From an uncultured Spirochaetaceae bacterium (GTDB taxonomy: Bacteria; Spirochaetota; Spirochaetia; SZUA-6; Bin103), in contig CAJWOB010000209.1 of the NCBI GenBank assembly GCA_913043885.1, forward strand, positions 1 to 5,203: DNA of 5,203 nucleotides. The letters are read 5' to 3'. Position 1 is the first letter of the stretch; every line of letters starts with the position of its first letter. The notes under the pieces were generated by a model, which made no database searches, was not told where the DNA came from, and saw nothing but the letters and a program-made list of their open reading frames with translations. Below are positions 1 to 5,203 of this stretch, in pieces. A program made the translations under genes and the position numbers.

Positions 1-94
1 CGTCGGTGGAGCGCCCGCGGCCGGGCGGTGCCCGCATTCGGTTGAGGCGGCCTCGCCCACGTGGTTGCATGCCTATATGACGTCGGAACCCTGA
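1..94. other. Unassigned left-edge sequence
   Basis: No gene can be supported here. All three plus-strand frames close within or just after this stretch: frame 1 at 43-45 (tga), frame 3 at 78-80 (tga) and frame 2 at 92-94 (tga). Frame 1 up to base 45 could be the last codons of an upstream gene, but there is too little to judge. A 6-bp GC hairpin (cgcccg at 12-17 with cgggcg at 22-27) lacks a T tract, so it is not a convincing terminator. The start codon of the following DUF2961 gene should lie in this stretch, but none connects in frame to its conserved domain. Confidence 0.4.
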
Positions 95-1134
95 CGGCCA
101 CTGCCCTTCACCGTCCACCGCGAGGCGAGCTGGTCCCGTGACGGCCACAACCGCGACTGGCGGATGATCGTCCCCGGGGACCCCTCACGCTGGCGGACAT
201 CGACGGACCGGGGATCGTCACCAGATTCTGGTTGGCCTACGACCACCACGAGAAGCGAAACTGGATCGACGATCGCCACTTCACGGTCGCCGATCCCAAC
301 TACCTGCGGAACTCCGTGCTGCAGATATTCTGGGAGGACAGCGACGCGCCGAGCGTAAACGTTCCGGTGGGCGACTTCTTCGGTCTTGGCCACGGCCGGT
401 CCCGCAGTTACAGCAGCGACCTGTTCAGCGTATCGACCGACCACGAGGCGCAGCGGCCGGGGTCCACCTGCTGGATCCGCATGCCGTTTCACGGGCGCGC
501 CCGGTTCGTGCTGCTGAACGAGAGCGAGGAGCAGGTGCGGGCGTTCTTCCACGTCGACTATCAGCGGTGGGAGGCGGTGCCGGACGATGCCTACCACTTT
601 CATTCCAGCTGGCGCTGCGAGATGCCCTGCGCGGCCACCCCGTTGCTGCCGGACGGGGCGGAGGGGGCCAACCTGTCTGGTGACGACAACTACGTCATCT
701 TGAACGCGGAAGGGGAGGGCAGCTACATCGACTGTAACCTAAGCGTCGACAACCACGCCGGCGGCTGGTGGGGGGAGGGTGACGACATGATCTTCGTCGA
801 CGGCGAGCGCTTCCCCGGCTCCCTGCACGGCACCGGCACCGAAGAGGTCTTTGGCCAGTGCTGGGGGCTGCAGGACGTCCAGTTCCCGCGCTTTGGTACC
901 ACCGTGTTCAACACCGGTCACACCGACTGGGAGGGCCAGTGGACCATGTACCGCCACCGCGACCGCGACCCGATTCCCTTTCGCCGCAGCATCCGCGTCA
1001 CCGTCGAGCATGGGCACAACAACACCCGCGCCGACGACTATTCGTCGACCGCCTACTGGTACCAGAAGGGGCCGACTGCGGCTCCGGAGCTGCCGCCGGC
1101 GCCCCAGCGTGTGCTGCGGCGGCCGAGCGCCTAA
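95..1134 (+). CDS. GH172 / DUF2961 family glycoside hydrolase-like protein, N-terminus frameshifted
   Basis: DUF2961 proteins make up glycoside hydrolase family 172, whose known members act on fructofuranosides or arabinofuranosides (for example difructose dianhydride I synthase/hydrolase). The substrate here is unknown. Conserved blocks in frame 1 are TLADIDGPG (187-213), PSVNVPVGDFFG (349-384), WWGEGDDMIFVDGE (766-807), GTGTEE (829-846, likely holding an active-site glutamate), DPIPF (967-981) and EHGHNN (1006-1023). The next part upstream of the family signature, ASWSRDGHNRDW then IVPGD (125-181), is in frame 2, so a one-base loss near 176-186 separates the two halves. The only in-frame start left in frame 1 is TTG at 232, inside the conserved domain, so it is unlikely to be the real start. 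Frame 2 has no ATG or GTG between its stop at 92-94 and this block. The visible domain is about 336 residues, near family size. No signal peptide is visible, but the true N-terminus is missing. The gene is either a recent pseudogene or carries a sequencing error. The family call is firm; intactness is not. Confidence 0.85.
176..186 (+). other. Frameshift point in DUF2961 gene
   Basis: Frame 2 reads I-V-P-G-D up to 181, and frame 1 reads P-L-T-L-A-D from 181 onward. Family members continue from the PGE/PGD motif straight into TLADI-type sequence. One extra base in the C-rich run at 181-184 would restore a continuous reading frame. The surrounding codons do not form a standard X-XXY-YYZ minus-one slippery heptamer, so programmed frameshifting is less likely than a lesion or a miscalled C run. 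Confidence 0.75.
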
Positions 1135-1177
1135 GACGTGCTCCCGATTCACCCTCCGCAGTAGACTGCCGCCCGAA

Positions 1178-2158
1178 ATGACCCACCGCGTGTTGGTAAG
1201 TAGTCCCATGCCCCTGAGCAGCGAGGCTGAGCAGCTTCTGGATGAGCGGGTCGACGTGGAGTGGCGACAGGTCGCTGCCCAGACCGAGGAGGCGTTGCTG
1301 GAGAACATCGGCAACGCGAGCGCCGTCCTGCTCGGCCTGGCCCCCTTCACCGAGGCGGTAGTCGCCGCTGCGCCACTGCTGAAGGTGGTGGCGCGTCGAG
1401 GTGTCGGCTACGACAACGTCGACGTGCCAGCGCTGACGCGCGCCGGTGTGGTGTTGGCGGTAACCGGCACCGCCAACTCATCGGCCGTCGCCGAGCACGC
1501 GCTCCATCTGATGATGACGCTGGCCAAGCGCAGCCATCTCCACGACCGCGGGATGCGCCAGGGACGCTGGGCGGAGATGCGGGCGTTGCCGCCCAACGAC
1601 ATCGCCGGTCGCCGCGTGCTGCTGCTCGGCCTGGGGCGCATTGGCCGGGAGCTGCTGCGGCGGCTGCTGGCCATGGACATGGAAGCGTGGGTCCATGATC
1701 CGTACGTTCCGGCAGAACGCATCACCGCCGCCGGCGGGGTGGCGCTCGACGACTGGCGACCGGCGCTGCCCGAGGTGGACTACGTCACCGTCAACTGTCG
1801 GCGGACCGAGGAGACCACCGGCATGCTGGGTGACGCGGAGTTTGCCGCGATGCGGTCGAGCACATTCGTCATCAACACCGCCCACGGTGGCATTGTCGAC
1901 GAAGCGTCGCTCTATCGAGCGCTGCGGGATGGGGCGATTGCCGGTGCCGGCATCGATGCCTACGAGACGGAGCCGCCGCCGGACGATCTGCCGTTGTTCG
2001 AGCTGGAGAACGTGGTGTTCACCCCACACGTCGCAGGTGCGACGGTGGAAGCGCTCAACCGCATGGATGTCCGTTCGGTCCGGAACATCTTCGACCTCCT
2101 GGAGGGCTCGCTCGATCCGCAGTACGCGGTCAACCCGGAGCTCCTCTCGACGCGATAG
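1178..2158 (+). CDS. D-2-hydroxyacid dehydrogenase (phosphoglycerate dehydrogenase-like), 326 aa
   Basis: This belongs to the NAD-dependent D-isomer-specific 2-hydroxyacid dehydrogenase family, cytosolic enzymes that interconvert 2-hydroxy and 2-keto acids. The exact substrate cannot be read from sequence. The catalytic domain starts with a beta strand (residues 3-8) and includes RRGVGYDNVDV (73-83). The inserted Rossmann domain has GLGRIG at 151-156, and Asp174 (VHDPY) lies at the end of the second strand, which favours NAD over NADP. Of the usual catalytic triad, Glu265 (TEPPP) and His284 (TPHVAG) are present, but the normally invariant Arg of the NxxRG motif is His236 (NTAHGG). The segment preceding it, NCRRT at 206-210, also departs from the common HxPLT form. 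Length is normal for the family. The ATG at 1178 begins the first strand directly; ATG 1208 would remove it. No clear Shine-Dalgarno sequence precedes the start. The gene lies 43 bases after the DUF2961 stop, so co-transcription is likely. A role in oxidising a sugar-derived acid is inferred only from neighbours. Confidence 0.92.
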   Translation: MTHRVLVSSPMPLSSEAEQLLDERVDVEWRQVAAQTEEALLENIGNASAVLLGLAPFTEAVVAAAPLLKVVARRGVGYDNVDVPALTRAGVVLAVTGTANSSAVAEHALHLMMTLAKRSHLHDRGMRQGRWAEMRALPPNDIAGRRVLLLGLGRIGRELLRRLLAMDMEAWVHDPYVPAERITAAGGVALDDWRPALPEVDYVTVNCRRTEETTGMLGDAEFAAMRSSTFVINTAHGGIVDEASLYRALRDGAIAGAGIDAYETEPPPDDLPLFELENVVFTPHVAGATVEALNRMDVRSVRNIFDLLEGSLDPQYAVNPELLSTR

Positions 2159-2214
2159 CAGCGCGGTCGCAGAGGATGTGGACGCCGCCGCCGTCGGCCG
2201 CGTAGGGTTGCCGC

Positions 2215-3225
2215 ATGGCCAAGGTCGACCTGCAACAGCGCGACCGGCGTGGGGAGTGGCTGCCGGACCCGCTGCCGGCCCCCTCGCCACTGTTCTCGTG
2301 GCCGCTCCGGCTACTACCGGCGTTGCGGGCGGTAGCGGGCGATTACTGGCCCTACGGCTGGCTGTTCGTCGCGCTGGCGGTAGTCAGCTGGCTATGGTTC
2401 ACGCCCGACCTCAGCCGCACCGGCACCTTTGCCCTGGGCTGGATTGCCGAGATCTACGCCCGCAACCTGGTGCTGATGGTGGTCCTCTACGGCGGGGGCC
2501 ACCTCCGCCTCTACGTGCAGCGGGCGCAGGACCTCCGCTACAAGTTCAGCAACCGGTGGCCGAGTGCGGACAACCGCACCTTCCTGTTCCGCAATCAGAC
2601 TCGTGACAACATGTTCTGGACGCTGGTGAGCGGCGGCCTCATCTGGACCGGCTATGAGGCTCTGACGTTGTGGCTCTATGCCAACGGCGTCCTACCGCTT
2701 GTCACCCTTGCACAGCACCCCGTGTATTTCGTGCTGCTGATGCTGGCGGTGCCCTGGATGCGGACGTTGCACTTCTACTGGGCTCACCGACTCACCCACT
2801 GGAAGCCGCTGTACAAGCACGCCCACTACCTGCATCACAAGAACGTGAATCCCGGGCCGTGGTCGGGCCTGTCGATGCATCCGATCGAGCACCTGCTCTA
2901 CTTCAGCGGCGTGCTCCTGCACTGGATCATCCCGTCCCATCCGCTGCACGCCATCTTCCATCTCCTGCATGCCGGCATCGCGCCGATTCCCGGTCACATC
3001 GGCTTCTTCAAGGTCGAGGTGGGGAAGGAGCGCGCGATCCAGAACGGTGGCTACTTCCACTACTTGCACCACAAGTACTTCGACTGCAACTACGGCGGTG
3101 AAGGGGTGCCGCTGGATAAGTGGTTCGGCAGCTTCTTCGATGGCTCGGCCTCCTCGGAGGCCGAGATGACGGCGCGCCGACAAAGGCTAAGGGCGAAGCG
3201 CGGCGCGGCCGCCGGCAGCGGATAG
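2215..3225 (+). CDS. Sterol desaturase / fatty acid hydroxylase family membrane protein, 336 aa
   Basis: This is an integral-membrane di-iron oxygenase of the fatty acid hydroxylase superfamily (PF04116 type), which hydroxylates or desaturates sterols, carotenoids or fatty acyl chains. The metal-binding histidine boxes are in the family order: HRLTH at 191-195, HYLHH at 204-208 and HYLHH at 282-286. Extra conserved histidines sit in MHPIEH (221-226) and around 245-252. Hydrophobic stretches likely to span or enter the membrane are near 46-63, 84-93, 135-155, 168-182 and 227-240. The N-terminal 130 residues are longer than in minimal members. The C-terminus after about residue 312 is charged and low in complexity, with an inverted repeat and a short direct repeat in its DNA. 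The ATG at 2215 is used; no good ribosome binding site is visible. The gap to the upstream dehydrogenase is 56 bases and to iolE 51. Its substrate is unknown, and a lipid-modifying enzyme is an odd partner for sugar-catabolic genes. Confidence 0.92.
   Translation: MAKVDLQQRDRRGEWLPDPLPAPSPLFSWPLRLLPALRAVAGDYWPYGWLFVALAVVSWLWFTPDLSRTGTFALGWIAEIYARNLVLMVVLYGGGHLRLYVQRAQDLRYKFSNRWPSADNRTFLFRNQTRDNMFWTLVSGGLIWTGYEALTLWLYANGVLPLVTLAQHPVYFVLLMLAVPWMRTLHFYWAHRLTHWKPLYKHAHYLHHKNVNPGPWSGLSMHPIEHLLYFSGVLLHWIIPSHPLHAIFHLLHAGIAPIPGHIGFFKVEVGKERAIQNGGYFHYLHHKYFDCNYGGEGVPLDKWFGSFFDGSASSEAEMTARRQRLRAKRGAAAGSG
3144..3165. repeat. Perfect inverted repeat in the 3' end of the desaturase gene
   Basis: The arms ctcggcctcc (3144-3153) and ggaggccgag (3156-3165) are exact reverse complements with two bases between them. 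As RNA this could fold as a 9-bp stem with a CUCG loop. It lies in codons 310-317 of the desaturase, about 58 bases before its stop, and no U tract follows. It is not a standard terminator. It may simply reflect GC-rich Ser/Ala/Glu codons. Confidence 0.5.
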
Positions 3226-3246
3226 AAGCGAGGCGCGGCGGCAGCG
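3195..3246. repeat. Imperfect tandem repeat across the desaturase stop codon
   Basis: Copy one covers 3195-3220 and copy two 3225-3246, with starts 30 bases apart. Both begin gaagcg and end ggcagcg; the second has lost four bases and carries one substitution. The stop codon (3223-3225) falls at the junction. This looks like a small slippage duplication that may have altered the protein's C-terminal tail (residues about 328-336). Confidence 0.4.
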
Positions 3247-3276
3247 AGCCCTCCACAGCCGCCGCGAACAGAGGTC

Positions 3277-4173
3277 ATGAAGGCACACCTGGGCATATCG
3301 CCGATCGCGTGGTGGAACGACGACCTCGTAGAGCTGAGCGCCGAGGTGACGCTGGAAGAGTGCCTGTCGCAGGCGCGCCAGGCCGGCTACACCGGAGTGG
3401 AAACAGGCCAGCGGTTCCCGATGGACACCGGCACGCTCCGCCCGATCCTCGACGCGGCGGGTGTGGGCGTGTGCGGAGGCTGGTTCTCCGGCCTGCTCCT
3501 GGAGGGTGATATCGAGGCCGAGAAGGATCGCATCGCCGAACAGTTGGCGCTGTTCCAGGCGGTGGGTGCGCCCTGCATCGTCTACGGCGAAACCGCCAGC
3601 ACCATCCAGGGCGACCGCGCCGCGCCGTTGGCGAGCAGGCGGCGGCTGAGTGAGGAGCAGATCAGGCCCTACGCCCGCAAGCTCACCGAGCTGGCCGAGT
3701 GGTGTGCGGCGCAGGGGATGCCGCTGTCGTATCACCATCACATGGGGGCGCCGATCCAGACGGAGGAGGAGCTGGACCTTCTCCTGATCCACTCGGGGGA
3801 CGCGCTGCCGCTGCTACTCGATACCGGGCACCTGGCATTCGCCGGTGGTGACGTGCTCCGCGTCATCGACAACCACCACGCGCGGATCAACCACGTGCAC
3901 ACGAAGGACATTCGGCAAGACGTGGTGGACGCGCTCGACCCGACGAAGCACAGCTTTCTGGATGCGGTGCTCCGCGGCGCCTTTACCGTGCCCGGCGACG
4001 GCTCGCTGGACTTCGAGGTGATCGCCAAGCGTCTCGGGTCCTACGGCTACGAGGGGTGGTTCGTGGTCGAGGCCGAGCAGGATCCGGTGCCCAATCCGCC
4101 GCTCGAGATGGCCAAGGTGGGGCAGCGAGAGCTCGCCCGTGTCCTGGCGGCGGCCGGATACGAGATGGTGTGA
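3277..4173 (+). CDS. iolE: Myo-inosose-2 dehydratase (IolE), 298 aa
   Basis: IolE dehydrates 2-keto-myo-inositol (scyllo-inosose) to a trihydroxycyclohexane-dione in cytosolic inositol catabolism (EC 4.2.1.44). It is a TIM-barrel member of the AP endonuclease 2/xylose isomerase-like superfamily. Family signatures are GISPIAWWNDD (6-16), GVETGQRFP (40-48), GGWFS (67-71), YHHHMG (152-157), DTGH (182-185), HVHTKD (206-211), FTVPGDG (236-242) and VVEAEQDP (263-270). Likely metal ligands are Glu105, Asp182, His208 and Glu265, by analogy with the superfamily. Length is typical and the frame is intact. GAGG at 3271-3274 lies only two bases from the ATG, closer than usual. No iolB, C, D or G is in the window, so a different cyclitol or keto-sugar substrate is possible. 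Its stop is seven bases from the stop of the converging toxin gene. Confidence 0.93.
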   Translation: MKAHLGISPIAWWNDDLVELSAEVTLEECLSQARQAGYTGVETGQRFPMDTGTLRPILDAAGVGVCGGWFSGLLLEGDIEAEKDRIAEQLALFQAVGAPCIVYGETASTIQGDRAAPLASRRRLSEEQIRPYARKLTELAEWCAAQGMPLSYHHHMGAPIQTEEELDLLLIHSGDALPLLLDTGHLAFAGGDVLRVIDNHHARINHVHTKDIRQDVVDALDPTKHSFLDAVLRGAFTVPGDGSLDFEVIAKRLGSYGYEGWFVVEAEQDPVPNPPLEMAKVGQRELARVLAAAGYEMV

Positions 4174-4180
4174 GAAAGAA

Positions 4181-4618
4181 CTACGCCACCAGGGTCGTGC
4201 TGAGCCCGCTGCGCTCCGCCACCGCAAGCTGGCGGCGATCCCCTGTCACGAACGAGTCAGCCTGATCGGAGATCGCGATAGCGACGTGGAGGATGTCGAG
4301 AGACCGCGCGAGCGTGTCGGAGGCGTGCTCTGCCGAAAGCCGTGTTGCAAGCGCGTAGACGCGCTGCCAATCTGGGATCGCCCGCAGCAGTCTTCCCACG
4401 GTGATGTCGCGCTCGAGCTCGTGCTCCGAGGCGGCGCGTTGCGCGGAGGTGATCGTCGACCGACCCTCCAGCGCGCGGAGGGTATTCCTGATCTCGAGCT
4501 CCTGCAGTGGATTGAAGGGGATAGCTGCCCGCGGCGCGATCGCCCGGATTGCCGCATCCGAGTTCGCCTCACGGACGTATAGTTTGATCAGGATTCCTGA
4601 GTCCACATAGCTCGCCAT
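4181..4618 (-). CDS. VapC-like PIN-domain toxin, 145 aa
   Basis: PIN-domain toxins are metal-dependent ribonucleases that block translation by cutting tRNA, rRNA or mRNA when freed from their antitoxin. Here the acidic residues are in the expected places: Asp6 in YVDSGILIKLY (4-14), Glu42 in QELEIRN (39-45), Asp108 in SLDILHVAIA (106-115) and Asp127 in VTGDRRQL (124-131). The active site therefore looks complete and the length is typical. The ATG at 4618-4616 is preceded by AGGTGG about ten bases upstream, a weak ribosome binding site. The start is 14 bases after the antitoxin stop, so the pair is almost certainly one operon. The RNA target cannot be predicted. Confidence 0.9.
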   Translation of the reverse strand: MASYVDSGILIKLYVREANSDAAIRAIAPRAAIPFNPLQELEIRNTLRALEGRSTITSAQRAASEHELERDITVGRLLRAIPDWQRVYALATRLSAEHASDTLARSLDILHVAIAISDQADSFVTGDRRQLAVAERSGLSTTLVA

Positions 4619-4632
4619 ATGATGGCCGCCAC

Positions 4633-4887
4633 CTAGGTGCGCTCATCCCGGTCGCGGTCCCCGTAGAGCACCTCGCTCACCGACTCGCGGACAGGCCCCT
4701 CCGGATAGAGTTGGTCGAGCCGCGCGAGCAGATCGGGCCACGGCTCGGCCGGACTCTCCGGCGCGTGCGGCACGAGTCGCGCGATCACCTTCTTGCGCCG
4801 CCGCACCTCCAAGACGCCTCCTGCCTCCACCTCGTCGAGGTAGCGCCCCAGGTGGTGCTGTAGGTCGCGCACATCCACCACCTTCAT
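4633..4887 (-). CDS. Phd/YefM family antitoxin, 84 aa
   Basis: This is the antitoxin partner of the adjacent PIN toxin. The N-terminal part, MKVVDVRDLQHHLGRYLDEV (1-20) followed by EVRRRKKVIARLVP (27-40), matches the Phd/YefM DNA-binding dimerisation fold, which starts with a strand and a helix and has a GR/K-K-hydrophobic strand. The C-terminal tail (about 47-84: W50, LLARLDQLY, then DRDRDERT) is charged, as expected for the segment that wraps the toxin. ATG at 4887-4885 is preferred; a TTG nine bases upstream would only add three residues. Such antitoxins usually repress their own promoter alone and, more tightly, together with toxin. Stop at 4635-4633. Confidence 0.88.
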   Translation of the reverse strand: MKVVDVRDLQHHLGRYLDEVEAGGVLEVRRRKKVIARLVPHAPESPAEPWPDLLARLDQLYPEGPVRESVSEVLYGDRDRDERT

Positions 4888-4933
4888 GTTATACAAACTG
4901 CACTACAATAGGAGTGCGGTCAAGGCGTGCAGT
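4888..4933 (-). promoter_or_regulatory. Candidate promoter/operator of the toxin-antitoxin operon
   Basis: The region between the aldolase-family stop and the antitoxin ATG is locally AT-rich and contains three related half-sites: actgcact (4897-4904), agtgcggt (4913-4920, one mismatch to the reverse complement of the first) and gtgcagt (4927-4933, exact reverse complement of actgcac). A direct repeat tacaa occurs at 4892-4896 and 4904-4908. On the minus strand TATAAC (4893-4888) and TATTGT (4910-4905) resemble -10 boxes, and TTGACC (4923-4918) resembles a -35, but no pair has good spacing. Autoregulation is inferred from the family. Confidence 0.4.
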
Positions 4934-4934
4934 C

Positions 4935-5203
4935 TCAACCCGCGTCCAGGAGCCAACCGGCGGGCATCAGCTCCCGAAAGCGCGCGAACATCTCCTCGGT
5001 GCCCGCCGTATATGGCGGCAGGAGCCGCAACGGGAAGTCCGGTGCGTGCACCTTGTCGTAGACGGCGTCCACCCACGTGCCCTCGCCGACGCTGGTGAAC
5101 AGCGCCTCCAGGATCCGATCGAGGCCGCCGGCCATGGCGCGGAGCTCGTCGCCGCGGGCGGCGAACAGCCGGCGCGCGGCGGCGTGGTTTGTGGCGACGG
5201 CAG
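4935..5203 (-). CDS. Dihydrodipicolinate synthase / KDG aldolase family protein, C-terminal part
   Basis: The 88 C-terminal residues are visible and the frame stays open to the right edge, so the start lies outside the window. The helical C-terminal segment (NHAAARRLFAARGDELRA, then GGLDRILEALF), a stretch that would precede the family's late helices (WVDAVYDKVHAPDFP) and RLLPPYTAG resemble the end of DapA-type TIM-barrel lyases, which condense or cleave pyruvate with an aldehyde through a Schiff-base lysine. That lysine and the YNxP motif are not in view, so the activity cannot be confirmed. An ATG at 5135 lies inside the open frame and is not taken as the start. The stop (TGA, 5203-side strand, 4937-4935) is 47 bases before the antitoxin ATG. 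The gene reads in the same direction as the toxin-antitoxin pair and may read through into it. Confidence 0.7.
   Translation of the reverse strand, partial: AVATNHAAARRLFAARGDELRAMAGGLDRILEALFTSVGEGTWVDAVYDKVHAPDFPLRLLPPYTAGTEEMFARFRELMPAGWLLDAG

Noticed and set aside
12..27. GC hairpin cgcccg/cgggcg as a terminator of an upstream gene
   Set aside because: Only six pairs and no T tract follows.
170..186. Programmed minus-one frameshift in the DUF2961 gene
   Set aside because: Codon phasing does not give a slippery heptamer and such recoding is not known for this family.
851..1177. Upstream extension of the dehydrogenase frame into the DUF2961 gene
   Set aside because: The frame is open by GC bias only; the protein's first beta strand begins right at ATG 1178.
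739..1350. 203-codon minus-strand open frame opposite the DUF2961 and dehydrogenase genes
   Set aside because: It is a GC-rich antisense shadow of two genes with clear family motifs; its translation is low-complexity Arg/Val/Gly and matches no fold I know.
1478..2290. 270-codon minus-strand open frame
   Set aside because: It lies opposite the Rossmann domain of the dehydrogenase, follows its third-codon GC bias, and has an Arg/His/Pro-rich translation without domains.
3187..3792. 201-codon minus-strand open frame over the iolE start
   Set aside because: It would cover half of a well-conserved IolE in antisense and shows no recognisable motif.
4139..4582. 147-codon plus-strand open frame overlapping the toxin
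   Set aside because: It is antisense to a PIN-domain protein with all acidic residues conserved and has no motif of its own.
4886..5098. 70-codon plus-strand open frame after the antitoxin promoter
   Set aside because: It overlaps the aldolase-family C-terminus in antisense and its Pro/Arg-rich translation looks like a shadow.

Overview
This is a GC-rich bacterial window with tightly packed genes. Four genes lie on the plus strand and three on the minus strand, converging near base 4175. Every protein belongs to a bacterial family. There are no rRNA, tRNA, CRISPR or IS features. Most starts lack a clear Shine-Dalgarno sequence. The combination of a GH172/DUF2961 protein, a 2-hydroxyacid dehydrogenase, IolE and a DapA-type aldolase suggests a GC-rich, carbohydrate-catabolising environmental bacterium. 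The sequence alone does not fix a phylum; Chloroflexota and other GC-rich environmental groups are guesses.

Plus strand, left part (about 1-4173). Bases 1-94 hold nothing I can assign. A GH172/DUF2961 protein follows (about 95-1134). Its C-terminal three quarters are intact, but its conserved N-terminus is in another reading frame, so the gene is broken near base 181 or the sequence has a one-base error there. Next come a D-2-hydroxyacid dehydrogenase (1178-2158), an integral-membrane sterol desaturase/fatty acid hydroxylase family enzyme (2215-3225) and a clear myo-inosose-2 dehydratase, IolE (3277-4173). The gaps are 43, 56 and 51 bases with no recognisable terminator, so the four may form one transcript.

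Minus strand, right part (4181-5203). Read in transcription order there is the C-terminal end of a dihydrodipicolinate synthase/KDG-aldolase family protein (partial, runs off the window), then a Phd/YefM-type antitoxin, then a VapC-like PIN-domain toxin. Toxin and antitoxin form a compact two-gene module 14 bases apart. A cluster of related half-sites upstream of the antitoxin is a candidate autoregulatory operator.

How they might work together: GH172 could release a sugar, the dehydrogenase and IolE could oxidise and dehydrate a sugar acid or cyclitol, and the DapA-like lyase could cleave or form a keto acid. This is inference from families and neighbourhood. The membrane hydroxylase/desaturase does not fit that scheme. 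The most notable points are the frameshift in the GH172 gene, loss of the usual catalytic arginine in the dehydrogenase (His236 instead), and the half-site cluster at the toxin-antitoxin promoter. I see no convincing wholly new system.
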